A stretch of 64,000 bases of DNA, taken from contig JAGYKV010000016.1 in NCBI GenBank assembly GCA_018401415.1, positions 1 through 64,000 of the forward strand, in the 5' to 3' direction. The notes under the pieces are model-generated. The model was not told where the DNA came from, searched no databases, and was given only the letters and a program-made list of their open reading frames with translations. Positions 52,203 to 61,780 of this stretch are shown one piece after another. A program made the position numbers and the translations under genes. Source of the DNA: Candidatus Nanopelagicales bacterium. GTDB taxonomy: Bacteria > Actinomycetota > Actinomycetes > S36-B12. The stretch's first letter is position 1. Each line of letters starts with the position of its first letter.

Positions 52203-53077
52203 ACCGACCTCGATCCATGGTGACTGAATACCCCGTCGGGTTTAAGTAGCAGGTTGAGGGCCAGAAGGATCAAAGCAACAACGGGTGCGTTGCTTGAATC
52301 GCTGTAGCCGGAAATAAGGGAAATGATCAAGCCAGTGCCAATACCAAAGGTCACTGCTCCGACCAGGCTATCCAGTCCTCCAATTACTGCGGCGGTAAAC
52401 GCAAAGACCAAAAGAATGTCGAAACTGGTCGGCGAGATTGTCGACACGGGGGCAATCAAGATTCCGCCGACCGCACCAACGCCTCCAGCAATTGCCCACC
52501 CGGTGATCAACATTCGGTTCACCCTGACACCAGATAAACGCGCGACTTCCGGATTGAAGGCCGATGCCCGCATGGAGAGACCCAAGGCTGTTTTGGTGAA
52601 CAGCAACGTTAGACCAATGACGAGCGCCGCAGTGACAACGAGGACGAGAATGTCATAAAGGGAAAACGGCCAAATTCGTCCGCCAATTTCTAAGCCGGAG
52701 TTGTCTACCGGGGGTACGAATCCCTCTGGATCGCCGCCCCAGATCATGCCCGCCCCTGCCTGCAGCGCAATGAGCACGCCGAAAGTAGCAATAATGGCGC
52801 CGGTTGAGTCGCTGTTTTTGACCGGTCGAATAACCAGGAAAAAAACAATTACTCCCAGGACAACTCCAGCAGCGATTGCAACGACGAGCGCGAGAAGCCA
52901 GTTTCCAGTTTGCTGTTGAATTGTCAGTGCGATGTAAGTGGTGAACATGGCTTGGCCGACTTGCGCGAAGTTGACCATGCGAGTGGATCGCCACACGAGC
53001 ACCAGGGCGATCGCCATGAGGGCAATTACCGCGCCACTGCTAAATCCACCGAGCAGATAATCAATGAAATTGGTCAT
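52199..53077 (-). CDS. livH: Branched-chain amino acid ABC transporter permease LivH
   Basis: 292 residues with about eight hydrophobic helices. VWRSTRMVNFAQVGQAMF near the start and the C-terminal ILIAPVSTISPTSFDILLVF / GLDSLVGAVTFGIGTGLI segments are LivH signatures. Forms the heterodimeric channel with LivM. 3 bp after livF and 4-bp overlap with livM, so one transcript and coupled translation. Confidence 0.93.
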   Translation of the reverse strand: MTNFIDYLLGGFSSGAVIALMAIALVLVWRSTRMVNFAQVGQAMFTTYIALTIQQQTGNWLLALVVAIAAGVVLGVIVFFLVIRPVKNSDSTGAIIATFGVLIALQAGAGMIWGGDPEGFVPPVDNSGLEIGGRIWPFSLYDILVLVVTAALVIGLTLLFTKTALGLSMRASAFNPEVARLSGVRVNRMLITGWAIAGGVGAVGGILIAPVSTISPTSFDILLVFAFTAAVIGGLDSLVGAVTFGIGTGLIISLISGYSDSSNAPVVALILLALNLLLKPDGVFSHHGSRSV

Positions 53078-53080
53078 GAC

Positions 53081-53785
53081 TCAGTACCCCAAATATGCAT
53101 GTCGAAGTTCTTCATCGGATGAAATTTCGGCGGCAGGCCCCGACTTCACAACCTCGCCTAGGTTGAGAACCACTCCGGTGGTTGCAACGCGTAGAGCTGT
53201 GACCGCGTTTTGCTCTACAAGGAGTACCGCGATATTGGATTCTTTGGCCAGGTTGCTCACCAGTTCCAAAATCTGGGTCACGATCATGGGGGCAAGGCCC
53301 AGTGAGGGTTCATCTAATAACAAACACCGGGGATTGGACATTAAGGCTCGACCAATTGCCAACTGTTGCCGCTCACCACCCGAGAGTGTGTCAGCACGCA
53401 TGCCTTTGCGCTCCCCCAAAATGGGGAACAGGGCGAAGACCTGATCACGGGCTTCTCCGCGCTCTTGCTTGTTGCGCCACAATCCACCCAACCTCAGGTT
53501 CTCATCTACGGAAAGTTCTGGGATGGTGGACCTACCTTCAGGAACAAGTGCCATGCCCATACGAACAATGTCTTCGGGCTTTTTGCCGGTGATGTCAACA
53601 TCGTCAAAGAGCACCTGACCCGATTGGGGTTTGACCAGCCCGGCAATGGTGCGCATGAGAGTTGACTTCCCTGCGCCGTTGGCGCCGATTACCGCGGTGA
53701 CCTCCCCGCGGGGCACCGTCAAATTCATGCCCTTAAGCGCTTGGACCGCGCCATACGACACTGAAAGCTCAATGGTTTCCAACAT
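53081..53785 (-). CDS. livF: Branched-chain amino acid ABC transporter ATPase LivF
   Basis: 234 residues. Walker A GANGAGKST at 33-41, signature LSGGERQQLAIGRAL, Walker B CLLLDEPSLGLAP and the switch His region AVLLVEQN. Cytoplasmic ATPase pairing with LivG. Its start overlaps the end of livG by one base. Confidence 0.95.
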   Translation of the reverse strand: MLETIELSVSYGAVQALKGMNLTVPRGEVTAVIGANGAGKSTLMRTIAGLVKPQSGQVLFDDVDITGKKPEDIVRMGMALVPEGRSTIPELSVDENLRLGGLWRNKQERGEARDQVFALFPILGERKGMRADTLSGGERQQLAIGRALMSNPRCLLLDEPSLGLAPMIVTQILELVSNLAKESNIAVLLVEQNAVTALRVATTGVVLNLGEVVKSGPAAEISSDEELRHAYLGY

Positions 53786-54573
53786 CAGTGGCTCACCTCC
53801 TCGCCGAGATAGGCGGCCAGAACCGCAGGGTTGGTGCGGACTTCCTCGGGTGATCCGGATGCGATCACTTTGCCAGCGTCGAGTACCCAGATCAGATCAC
53901 AGACTTCCATGACCAATTCCATGTGATGTTCGACCAAGAGCACGGTGCGCTTGGGAGTCCAACTCTTGATCATGCGGCCGAGTTCGGCCATGTCCGAAGC
54001 ACTGATACCACCGGCGGGTTCATCGAGAAGTAAAACCTTCGGATCTGAGATCAGACTGCGGGCAATTGCCACTCGCTTTTGCACGGGATAGGGCAGCTCT
54101 CCCGGGTATCGGTCAGCGATATCGGCGATACCGAATTCAGCGAGCGTCTCCATGGCTTGGGAACGCAATTTGTTCTGTTCGCTATCTGCCCAGGGCATGC
54201 CCAATGAGTCGGCGACAATTCCGCTTTTGACGCGGGCCGAGCCACCGAGCATCACGTTTTCTAATGCGGTGAGTGATTCAAAAAGACCAACGCCCTGAAG
54301 TGTCCGCGAGATTCCCATTTTTGTCAGGTGATGGGTCTTGATGTGCTTGAGCTTTTTGCCATCGAAGCGCACATTGCCTTCATCGGGTGTCAGGAATCCG
54401 CTCATGATGTTGAACACCGTGGTTTTGCCGGCACCGTTGGGGCCGATCAGGCCGGTGACGGTTCCCTGGGGAACACCAATCGAAACATCGTCGAGAATCT
54501 TGAGCCCACTGAGGGTGATACTCACATTCTCGGTGGACAACAGCGGGTGGGTTAACGGTAGGACGTACTTCAT
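53785..54573 (-). CDS. livG: Branched-chain amino acid ABC transporter ATPase LivG
   Basis: 262 residues. Walker A GPNGAGKTT near 43-51, a LivG-type insertion MGISRTLQGVGLFESLTALENV, ABC signature degraded to YPVQKRVAIARSL (usual LSYGxQRR), Walker B VLLLDEPAGGIS and VLLVEHHMELVM. The Gly/Ser change in the signature is worth noting but does occur in LivG proteins. First gene of the importer operon; the 232-bp gap upstream ends in the rplA terminator. Confidence 0.93.
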   Translation of the reverse strand: MKYVLPLTHPLLSTENVSITLSGLKILDDVSIGVPQGTVTGLIGPNGAGKTTVFNIMSGFLTPDEGNVRFDGKKLKHIKTHHLTKMGISRTLQGVGLFESLTALENVMLGGSARVKSGIVADSLGMPWADSEQNKLRSQAMETLAEFGIADIADRYPGELPYPVQKRVAIARSLISDPKVLLLDEPAGGISASDMAELGRMIKSWTPKRTVLLVEHHMELVMEVCDLIWVLDAGKVIASGSPEEVRTNPAVLAAYLGEEVSH

Positions 54574-54746
54574 GCAGATTCCACCCTCGTCTCATGTATC
54601 CTGAAAACTCAAACTGCTTCGGCATTCCACAATAAGGCGCAAGTCTGTATTCCCGGAGCCAATTGGTCAATCTTCTGATAACAAATCACCTTCAAATTTC
54701 ATAATCGTTATGCAATGACCCGAAACGGTGAATAAGTGCACAATGA

Positions 54747-54781
54747 AACCGCGCACCCTCATAAATGAAAGATGCGCGGTT
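54747..54781 (-). terminator. rplA terminator
   Basis: aaccgcgca (54747-54755) pairs with tgcgcggtt (54773-54781) across an A/T-rich loop; on the minus strand TTCATTG follows. It starts about 25 nt after the rplA stop and closes the secE-nusG-rplK-rplA unit. Confidence 0.75.
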
Positions 54782-54805
54782 CGGCAGAAATTATCTGGTA
54801 GTGGC

Positions 54806-55519
54806 TTAGCCCTCGTCTTCGGACAGCAACGAACGGGTGCGGTTGGGATCTAGCTGAATGCCAGGACCCATGGTCGAAGAAACGGTGGCCTTCTTGATGT
54901 AACGGCCCTTGGATGAACTGGGCTTGAGCCGCAGGATTTCATCCAGGGCAGCACCGTAGTTCTCCACCAATTGTTCGGTGGTGAATGAGGCTTTGCCAAT
55001 CGGGAACTGCAGATTGGCGTGCTTGTCCACCCGGAACTCGATCTTGCCACCCTTGATGTCACCGACGGCCTTGGCGACATCCATGGTCACGGTGCCGGTC
55101 TTGGGGTTGGGCATGAGGCCGCGGGGACCGAGTACCTTGCCCAGGGTTCCCACCTTGCCCATGAGGTCAGGGGTGCACACAGCGGAATCGAAATCGGTCC
55201 AGCCACCTGCGACCTTGGCGATCAGGTCATCGGAGCCCACAAAGTCGGCACCGGCTGCCCGAGCTTCATCGGCTTTGTCACCATTCGCGAACACCAAAAC
55301 GCGAGCGGTCTTGCCGGTGCCGTGGGGCAGATTGACGGTTCCACGAACCATTTGATCGGCCTTGCGTGGGTCAACACCCAATCGCATGGAGACCTCAACC
55401 GAGGAATCAAATTTGGTCGCTGTTGTTTCCTTCACCAGTCGAGCTGCCTCGAGGGGTGAATACAAACGTTCGGCCTCAACTTTTTCAGCCGCTGCCCGAT
55501 ATGCCTTGCTGCGCTTCAT
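54806..55519 (-). CDS. rplA: 50S ribosomal protein L1
   Basis: 237 residues from [14 protein letters not shown] (ATG at 55519, GGAG 6 nt upstream); an in-frame ATG four codons earlier overlaps that site. [15 protein letters not shown] and [15 protein letters not shown] are diagnostic. Stalk-base protein that in many bacteria represses its own operon. Confidence 0.96.
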   Translation of the reverse strand: MKRSKAYRAAAEKVEAERLYSPLEAARLVKETTATKFDSSVEVSMRLGVDPRKADQMVRGTVNLPHGTGKTARVLVFANGDKADEARAAGADFVGSDDLIAKVAGGWTDFDSAVCTPDLMGKVGTLGKVLGPRGLMPNPKTGTVTMDVAKAVGDIKGGKIEFRVDKHANLQFPIGKASFTTEQLVENYGAALDEILRLKPSSSKGRYIKKATVSSTMGPGIQLDPNRTRSLLSEDEG

Positions 55520-55638
55520 TTTCTGCTCCATTTCTCACAGCAGGAATGTCCTGCTTGCAGGGTGTGGTTGGCGAGCCGCGCTGGCTCTCCCACGTTTTCG
55601 TATTCAGTTGTTCTATTCGGTTGTGCAGTTTAATGCGA

Positions 55639-56070
55639 TTACGCGGAAACGGTAATTCCCATTTGACGTGCGGTGCCCTCAATGATTTTCATGGCGGCAT
55701 CAATGTCATTTGCGTTCAGGTCAGGCATTTTGGTCTCAGCGATCTCACGAACCTGTGACTTGGTGATATTGCCAGCCTTGACCGACTGTGGTGTTCCTGA
55801 ACCCTTTTCCAAACCTGCAGCCTTGAGGATCATGCGGGATGCCGGTGGGGTCTTGAGCACAAAGTCGAATGATCGATCTTCATAAACAGTGATCTCGACC
55901 GGAACAATATTGCCCTTTTGGGATTCCGTTGCAGCGTTGTATGCCTTACAGAAATCCATGATGTTCACACCGTGCTGACCCAGTGCGGGGCCAACGGGCG
56001 GTGCGGGGTTGGCTGCGCCAGCAGGAATCTGCAACTTGATCATTCCGCTGACTTTTTTCTTCGGTGCCAT
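55639..56070 (-). CDS. rplK: 50S ribosomal protein L11
   Basis: 143 residues. N-terminal Pro-rich switch ([20 protein letters not shown]) and C-terminal rRNA-binding domain ending [10 protein letters not shown]. Part of the GTPase-associated centre, target of thiostrepton and needed for RelA activation. The gap to rplA is 119 bp. Confidence 0.97.
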   Translation of the reverse strand: MAPKKKVSGMIKLQIPAGAANPAPPVGPALGQHGVNIMDFCKAYNAATESQKGNIVPVEITVYEDRSFDFVLKTPPASRMILKAAGLEKGSGTPQSVKAGNITKSQVREIAETKMPDLNANDIDAAMKIIEGTARQMGITVSA

Positions 56071-56131
56071 GATGTTTCCTTCTGTTTATGTTGGTATTTA
56101 TGTTGGTGTTTATATGCTTTGTATAGGTGAG

Positions 56132-56947
56132 TTAGCCGGCGTCGATCTGGCTGAAAGCGAGTTCAACCGGAGTCTCCCGGCCGAAGATCTCTACCAGACC
56201 CGTGACCTTCTGGGCTTCCAGGTTGATTTCGGAGATGGTGGCATGCAGGGTGGCGAATGGTCCGTCTACGACGGTCACAGAGTCGCCAACATTGAAGTCC
56301 ACGCTGATCGGAGTGGCAGCCGATGCGCCACCCGCGCCACCTTTGCCCCCGGCGCCCGCGGCTGCCAGTTTCTTTTCTGGCTCGGGAGCAAGAATGGCAA
56401 TGACCTCGTCAAGTGAAAGCGGGGCCGGACTGTGACCGTTGCCCACAAAGCCGGTAACACCTGGTGTGTGCCGGACCACGCCCCAAGATTCATCGGTGAG
56501 ATCCATGCGAACAAGAACGTATCCGGGGAATTTATTGCGCCGGATCTGCTTGCGCACTCCACTTTTGATTTCAGTTACTTCTTCCATGGGAACCTCCACC
56601 TGAAAGATGTAGTCCTCCATGTTCAGAGTTGTTGCACGTGCCTCTAAGTTGCCCTTGACTTTATTTTCATAGCCAGAGTAGCTGTGGATCACGTACCAAT
56701 TCCCTGGCGCAATGCGCATGGAAAGTTTGAATTCTTCAAGTGGGTCAACTTCTTCTTCAACTTCTTCTTCGAGGAGTTCTTCGGCAGCCTCTGCTTCAGA
56801 GACGATTTCTTCAGCCTCTGCAACAACTTCGGCTTCAGCAATGGCCTCCGCGGCTGATACTTCCTCGGTCACCGCAAACGGGTCGAGATAGGGATCAGAG
56901 CCTGGCAGGTTTTCCTGCGGTGCTTGTTCTTCAGACACGGGGGTCAA
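56132..56947 (-). CDS. nusG: Transcription antitermination factor NusG
   Basis: 271 residues, longer than the 180-residue standard. About 75 acidic residues at the N-terminus ([20 protein letters not shown]) precede the NGN domain ([20 protein letters not shown] ... [16 protein letters not shown]), then a Gly/Ala linker ([17 protein letters not shown]) and the KOW domain ([15 protein letters not shown]). The acidic extension is common in actinobacterial NusG. Between secE and rplK. Confidence 0.97.
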   Translation of the reverse strand: MTPVSEEQAPQENLPGSDPYLDPFAVTEEVSAAEAIAEAEVVAEAEEIVSEAEAAEELLEEEVEEEVDPLEEFKLSMRIAPGNWYVIHSYSGYENKVKGNLEARATTLNMEDYIFQVEVPMEEVTEIKSGVRKQIRRNKFPGYVLVRMDLTDESWGVVRHTPGVTGFVGNGHSPAPLSLDEVIAILAPEPEKKLAAAGAGGKGGAGGASAATPISVDFNVGDSVTVVDGPFATLHATISEINLEAQKVTGLVEIFGRETPVELAFSQIDAG

Positions 56948-56992
56948 TCTCCTTCAGCATTTCACGTGGAGTGAGGTTCCATTACATTCGGA

Positions 56993-57253
56993 TTAACCGA
57001 AGATGAAAAGAACTCCCTGGGTAAAGACGTAGTCATACAGTGCGATGATTCCTGCCATGAGCAAGATGAAGAACAACACCACAATTGTGTAGTTGACCAA
57101 TTCATTGCGCGTTGGCCAAATAACTTTGCGCAGTTCAACAACAACCTGGCGAATAAATAGGGCGAGCCGAGAGAAGATGTTCTTCTTCTCAGCACCTGAG
57201 CCGCGTCCGCCACTTGGCTTCGCGTCGGTATCCACCATGCTCACTCCACTCAT
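56993..57253 (-). CDS. secE: Preprotein translocase subunit SecE
   Basis: 86 residues with one transmembrane helix near the end (IVVLFFILLMAGIIALYDYVF) preceded by the conserved amphipathic ELRKVIWPTRNELVNYT. Clamps SecY. Two starts are possible, 57253 and Met6 at 57238, each with a GGAG-like site. Confidence 0.95.
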   Translation of the reverse strand: MSGVSMVDTDAKPSGGRGSGAEKKNIFSRLALFIRQVVVELRKVIWPTRNELVNYTIVVLFFILLMAGIIALYDYVFTQGVLFIFG

Positions 57254-57369
57254 CTGCTCCGCCGGGAATTTCCCCGAGCGAAGCGTTGCTCTATAAATAA
57301 TGCCTAGTTCGTGCCGTACATTTCGTGCCGTTCGGTAGTGCTGTACTTCTCCCGGCTCTCACCGGACCG

Positions 57370-57442
57370 CAGGGCCGAAGGGACTTGAACCCCCAACCGC
57401 CGGTTTTGGAGACCGGTGCTCTACCAATTGAGCTACAGCCCT
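57370..57442 (-). tRNA. tRNA-Trp (anticodon CCA)
   Basis: 73 nt. Acceptor AGGGCTG pairs with CGGCCCT (one G-U), D arm GTAGCTCAATTGGTAGAGC, anticodon loop CTCCAAA with CCA, T arm with GGTTCAAGTCC, discriminator G. tRNA-Trp upstream of secE-nusG is the standard actinobacterial order. Confidence 0.97.
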
Positions 57443-57616
57443 GTGGAAGGCATGCTTACGCAGACCTACCGCGAGGCATGAGTGTACGTGCCACCCCCAT
57501 GAACCCATGCTCCCGGGTCACGGCCGAAGCCCCGAACTCTTAATCCCTCACGTGGGCAAATCAGCTTGACCGGACGGGCGATCCGAGTCGACAATCTGTG
57601 TGGTTCACTGGCAATT

Positions 57617-58149
57617 ATGTCAAGGTCATTGCGCTCACGCATCGTCCGAATCGCCCTTCCGCTCGCCGCGAGTCGCCCTCGTGCTCACCGCCTGTGGGTC
57701 TGGCCTCATCCGAGTGACGAAGCCGGTATGGCACCGGCCGACGTGTCCGCCGAGGTGACCGAGTCCGAAATGATCGAGTCCGAGATGATCGAGTCCGAGA
57801 TGGTCGAGTCCGAGGCGATTGAATCCACCGCGGGTGCCTACATCACCCTTGCGGACTACGAAGGCTAATCCAAGACACCTACGCGGCAGTTCGGACATTG
57901 TGCTGTTCTTCAATGCCTCGTGGTGTTCCACCTGCAAGGAAGCCCGGGAGAATCTTGAAGCAGATCCCGCTGCCATCCCTGCCGGCCTCACAATTGTCAC
58001 TGTTGATTTCGACGACTCAGATGAGTTGAAGCAGGAAATACGGTGTCACCATTCAGCACACCTTTGTGCAGGTGGATGCCGAGGGCAATGAGATCGCGAA
58101 GTGGAATGGCAGCGTCACGGCTGACCAGATCGCAAAGCAGATCACCTGA
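57617..58149 (+). CDS. Thioredoxin-like lipoprotein (four frame disruptions)
   Basis: Reconstructed as about 176 residues. ATG at 57617 reads MSRSLRSRIVRIALPLAA; after a shift at 57671 it continues VALVLTACGSG, a lipobox with the lipidated Cys. After another shift near 57705-57712 comes an acidic linker SDEAGMAPADVSAEV and TESEMIESEMIESEMVESEA, then GAYITLADYE; a shift at 57863-57864 and one in the AAA at 58036-58038 restore VLFFNASWCSTCKEARENL (CxxC thioredoxin centre) and QHTFVQVDAEGNEIAKWNG. The stop overlaps ccdA (TGATG). An extracytoplasmic thiol reductant for CcdA is likely. Four disruptions in 530 bp mean poor sequence or a decaying gene. Confidence 0.7.
57761..57820. repeat. 15-bp tandem repeats in the lipoprotein linker
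   Basis: Four 15-bp units of the form gagtccgagatgatc at 57761, 57776, 57791 and 57806, with a degenerate fifth, encoding ESEMI, ESEMI, ESEMV and ESEAI. A flexible acidic spacer between the lipid anchor and the thioredoxin domain. Confidence 0.85.
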
Positions 58150-58859
58150 TGCTCCTGCTCCTCGGCGCAATCGTCGCCGGGGTCCTCACCACACTCGCCC
58201 CATGTGTGCTGCCCATGCTTCCGGTGATTGTGGGTGGGTCCCTCGGACCCTCCAGCGCCCAAGCTCGCCGCCGGGCCTATGTCATCGCGACGTCATTGGG
58301 CCTGTCAATCGTTGTGTTCACTTTGATCCTCAAGGCCACAACCGCACTTATTGGGATTCCCGACCAACGTCTGGCAATGGATAAGCTGGTGGCATTCTCA
58401 TTGGCACTTGGTCTATTTTCGCTCTTCCCAGGATTGTGGGATCGCATCTCGATTGCCCTGCGATTACAGGAGCGGTCAACTCATCGACTTGCATCTGCTC
58501 GGCAGCGGCAAGGTGTGGGTGGAGCAATCCTTACCGGTGCGGCACTGGGTCCGGTCTTCACCTCCTGCTCGCCCATGTACGGGTATGTCATCGTGACAGT
58601 GTTACCAGCGTCCTTCGCCCAAGGCATGGTTTTGCTCCTTGGCTATGTTCTGGGATTGAGCATCACACTGCTTGCTATTGCCCTGCTGGGTCAAAAGTTC
58701 ATTGGCAATGCTCGGTGGGCTGCCGACCCACATTCATGGTTCCGCCGGGGGCTCGGCATTGTTTTCATTCTCGTGGGCATCGTGATCATCCTCGGTCTCG
58801 GACAAAGACATTCAGACGTGGATTTTGGAGAACTCACCCATCGCACCCTGGGAACTTGA
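58149..58859 (+). CDS. CcdA/DsbD-type thiol-disulfide transmembrane protein
   Basis: 236 residues with about six hydrophobic helices. LAPCVLPMLP (Cys near residue 19) and FTSCSPMYGYV (Cys near 139) are the paired redox cysteines of the CcdA family, which carries electrons across the membrane from cytoplasmic thioredoxin. Directly downstream of, and overlapping, the thioredoxin-like lipoprotein, its probable partner; the two may serve cytochrome c maturation or disulfide repair. Confidence 0.88.
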   Translation: MLLLLGAIVAGVLTTLAPCVLPMLPVIVGGSLGPSSAQARRRAYVIATSLGLSIVVFTLILKATTALIGIPDQRLAMDKLVAFSLALGLFSLFPGLWDRISIALRLQERSTHRLASARQRQGVGGAILTGAALGPVFTSCSPMYGYVIVTVLPASFAQGMVLLLGYVLGLSITLLAIALLGQKFIGNARWAADPHSWFRRGLGIVFILVGIVIILGLGQRHSDVDFGELTHRTLGT

Positions 58860-58890
58860 CTCCGGATTTATTCCTGATCAATAAATAAAT

Positions 58891-58910
58891 GTGGGGAATC
58901 CCCCACCTCA
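58891..58910 (+). terminator. Weak hairpin after ccdA
   Basis: tgggg and cccca arms around aatc at about 58893-58906, 34 nt after the stop. Few T follow, so this is a weak candidate terminator. Confidence 0.3.
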
Positions 58911-58919
58911 AAGTTGTCG

Positions 58920-58933
58920 ATTATTTGAATAAT
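58920..58933. promoter_or_regulatory. 14-bp palindrome before the small membrane protein
   Basis: attatt-tg-aataat, a perfect inverted repeat ending 8 bp upstream of the ATG at 58942, where no ribosome binding site is seen. Could be an operator over a leaderless start. Confidence 0.35.
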
Positions 58934-58941
58934 CTGGCTTT

Positions 58942-59478
58942 ATGAGCACCATGAATTCTGCTAACCACCCTGAAGCAAATGTTCCCGCCTCGACCAGTTC
59001 AGCACAGGTCAGCCCGCGTCCTTCGGCCATTCTGATGTGGCTGACCTACATTGTCGGTGGCGTCGGTTTCTTTATTGGCACCTTTACGGTGCAATCCGAT
59101 CCGCCATCCCTGTCGATCGCAGCGCTCCTCGCGGTCACCGCGACCGGTGTCCTGTCATTCTTTCGCCATGCAGTGTTCAATCGATCGGATGCCGTTCGGG
59201 GTGGCTGGGACTACGGCGTGCGAAACAACTTCCAAATCGAAGTGGGTCTTGCCAACCTCGCCTGGGGTGTATTCGCACTTGTTGCCGTTATTGCAGACTG
59301 GGGTTTGGTCGCCGTGGCGAGTTCATTCTTGGTCAGCGGTTTCTACTTCGCTTTTGTTACCGTTTTCGTCATTGTTACCGGCGATGTCAAAGACCGCAAG
59401 ATTGGGCCGCTCATTGGAATCGCCGTGTGGGCAATCATGATGACATCGATGGGATTCATGGGCATGGCAGCTGCATAG
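58942..59478 (+). CDS. Small polytopic membrane protein, family not recognised
   Basis: 178 residues. A polar N-terminus of about 28 residues is followed by four or five hydrophobic segments (LMWLTYIVGGVGFFIGTF, LSIAALLAVTATGVLSFF, LANLAWGVFALVAVIADWGL, SFYFAFVTVFVIVTGD-like and the last helix). FRHAVFNRSDAVRGGWDYG is a polar cytoplasmic or external loop. It resembles uncharacterised actinobacterial four-helix membrane proteins; I cannot give a function. Starts 82 bp after ccdA. Confidence 0.7.
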   Translation: MSTMNSANHPEANVPASTSSAQVSPRPSAILMWLTYIVGGVGFFIGTFTVQSDPPSLSIAALLAVTATGVLSFFRHAVFNRSDAVRGGWDYGVRNNFQIEVGLANLAWGVFALVAVIADWGLVAVASSFLVSGFYFAFVTVFVIVTGDVKDRKIGPLIGIAVWAIMMTSMGFMGMAAA

Positions 59479-59508
59479 GTGGGCTGACCACACTGCCATG
59501 ATTACGCC

Positions 59509-60717
59509 ATGGCTGAACTCCCACGCATTTCCCGCAGAATTGGTTCCATTGCCGAATCGGCCACCCTCGCTGTCGATGCCAAAGCGAAGGCCTTAGCGGC
59601 CGCAGGTCGTCCGGTTATTGGGTTCGGCGCGGGTGAACCAGATTTCCCTACACCTGACTACATTGTCGAAGCCGCCGTGGCCGCATGCCGCGAAGTGAAG
59701 TGGCACCGTTACACACCTGCGGGTGGACTTCCCGAACTCAAAGAAGCAATTGCAATGAAGACCGCCCGTGACTCCGGATATTCAATTAGTGCTGCACAGG
59801 TACTGGTGACAAATGGTGGGAAGCAGGCGCTGTACAACGCATTCGCCACTTTGCTTGATCCCGGCGACGAAGTAATCCTTCCCGCCCCGTACTGGACCAC
59901 CTACCCCGAATCAATCATGCTGGCTGGCGGAGCACCCGTCATTGTTATGACAGATGAAGAATCGGGTTACCTGGCCAGCATTGAACAACTTGAAGCAGCA
60001 CTCACGCCGCGCACAAAAGCACTCGTGTTTGTCTCGCCTTCTAATCCAACTGGCGCCGTGTATCCACCCGAGTTGGTCAAGGCAATTGGCGAGTGGGCAT
60101 TGGCCAAGGGAATCTGGGTCATCACAGATGAAATCTATGAGCACCTGGTGTACGGCGATGCCCGTTTCGCATCCATGCCTGCGCTGGTACCCGAGCTAGC
60201 AGATCGCTGTGTAGTCGTGAATGGTGTTGCCAAGACATATGCCATGACCGGTTGGCGGGTGGGCTGGATGATCGCACCCGCGGATGTCACCAAAGCGGCA
60301 ACAAATCTGCAGTCACATGCAACTTCTAATGTGGCAAATGTTTCGCAGGTCGCCGCATTGGCCGCAGTCAGTGGCAATCTTGATGCAGTAGACGAAATGA
60401 AAGTGGCCTTTGATCGTCGTCGCCATTTGATTGTTGACCTTCTAAATGCGATCCCTGGAATCACCTGCCCCACACCCGAAGGTGCCTTCTATGCATATCC
60501 GTCGGTCAAGGGACTTGTGGGCAAGAGCATCGACGGAACAGTGGTGAATTCTTCATCTGAACTCGCTGGTGTGATTCTGGACAAAGTTGAAGTTGCAGTT
60601 GTTCCGGGTGAAGCATTCGGGACTCCCGGTTACATGCGACTGTCCTACGCAACTTCAGATCAAAAGATCACTGAAGGACTGGCGCGCATGCACGAATTAT
60701 TGAAGTCAGCGAACTAA
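59509..60717 (+). CDS. Aspartate aminotransferase family enzyme (class I PLP)
   Basis: 402 residues. PLP-Lys242 lies in [44 protein letters not shown] and [10 protein letters not shown] are typical of the bacterial aspartate/prephenate aminotransferase (AspC/Aat) group. Position between murB and secE is shared by other actinobacteria, where it is annotated aspC. No Shine-Dalgarno is evident. The end overlaps the convergent murB end by 12 bp. Confidence 0.92.
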   Translation: MAELPRISRRIGSIAESATLAVDAKAKALAAAGRPVIGFGAGEPDFPTPDYIVEAAVAACREVKWHRYTPAGGLPELKEAIAMKTARDSGYSISAAQVLVTNGGKQALYNAFATLLDPGDEVILPAPYWTTYPESIMLAGGAPVIVMTDEESGYLASIEQLEAALTPRTKALVFVSPSNPTGAVYPPELVKAIGEWALAKGIWVITDEIYEHLVYGDARFASMPALVPELADRCVVVNGVAKTYAMTGWRVGWMIAPADVTKAATNLQSHATSNVANVSQVAALAAVSGNLDAVDEMKVAFDRRRHLIVDLLNAIPGITCPTPEGAFYAYPSVKGLVGKSIDGTVVNSSSELAGVILDKVEVAVVPGEAFGTPGYMRLSYATSDQKITEGLARMHELLKSAN

Positions 60718-61765
60718 TTCACTGAGTGAGCAGTTAAGCAACACCGGTTCAACTTCCAACTCAATGCCAAATGTCTGATACACCTTTTGGCGCATATGGC
60801 TTGCCAATTCAATTACTTCGGCGGCATTTCCTGATTCCGGGTTAGCAATAGCGAGGGAATGATTCCTCGAAACCCGAATTGTTGATTTCTCGGGGTGCAA
60901 GGAAAAACCTTTTGTGATTCCCGCATTCTCAATGAGCCATGCGGCGCTGAGCTTTACGTGGCGTGCCGTCTCGTGGGTCACCGATCCTGAGGGAATAGGT
61001 GGGACACCCACTGGGTGCCATATCTCTTACAACAGTTGGATTTATAAAGAATGAACCGGTGCTATTGGAATCGGCATCGCTGGTGTCCACCACCATGCTC
61101 TTGCTTCCGCGTAGCGTGAGCACCGACTCACGGATCTGGGTTGCAGATACGTGTTCGCCCACGCCAACGCCAAGCATGGACGACAGCTGGGGGTACTTCA
61201 CTTCAACATCTAATGACGGAGCAAGGCGATAGGTCACGGCCAGCACCACGTACTTATTGGGGTCCTTTTTAAAGATACTCGTTCGGTAACCGAATCCGCA
61301 TTGCTCGGGTCGCAACTCTGATTGATACAAAGTTTCCCGGTCCAGAACGGAGACACTCTCAATAAAGTCTGCGATCTCCACTCCATAGGCACCAATATTT
61401 TGAATAGGTGTCGCACCGACAGTGCCCGGAATCCCGGACAACGGGGTGAATTCACCGAATCCGCGATCAAGTGCTTCAATGATAAATTCTTCCCAGTCCT
61501 CGCCAGCAGAAACACGAACCCGGTCATGCTCCCATTGCATGCCGGTTGTCGCCACGACAATCACGGTTCCATCAAATCCTGAGTCGGAGCACACGACATT
61601 GCTACCTCCGCCGAGAATGAACACCGGGCTGCCAAGTTGGCGGCACTCTGCTACCAACTCAATAAGTTCAGGCTCAGTGGTGACACGAACAGTGCGCTGC
61701 GCAGCCCCTCCCACTTTAATAGTGGTGAGCTCACTTAATTCAGCATCAAGGAATTCAATGGCCAT
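60706..61765 (-). CDS. murB: UDP-N-acetylenolpyruvoylglucosamine reductase (one frame disruption)
   Basis: FAD enzyme forming UDP-MurNAc. The N-terminal part has [20 protein letters not shown] and [18 protein letters not shown] (flavin site), then FGYRTSIFK. The end SFFINPTVV then shifts; removing one of three bases at 61007-61009 restores [12 protein letters not shown] and the final [14 protein letters not shown] with the active-site region. Corrected length is about 352 residues, the long MurB type. Confidence 0.92.
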
Positions 61766-61780
61766 ACAGTCACTTCACCC

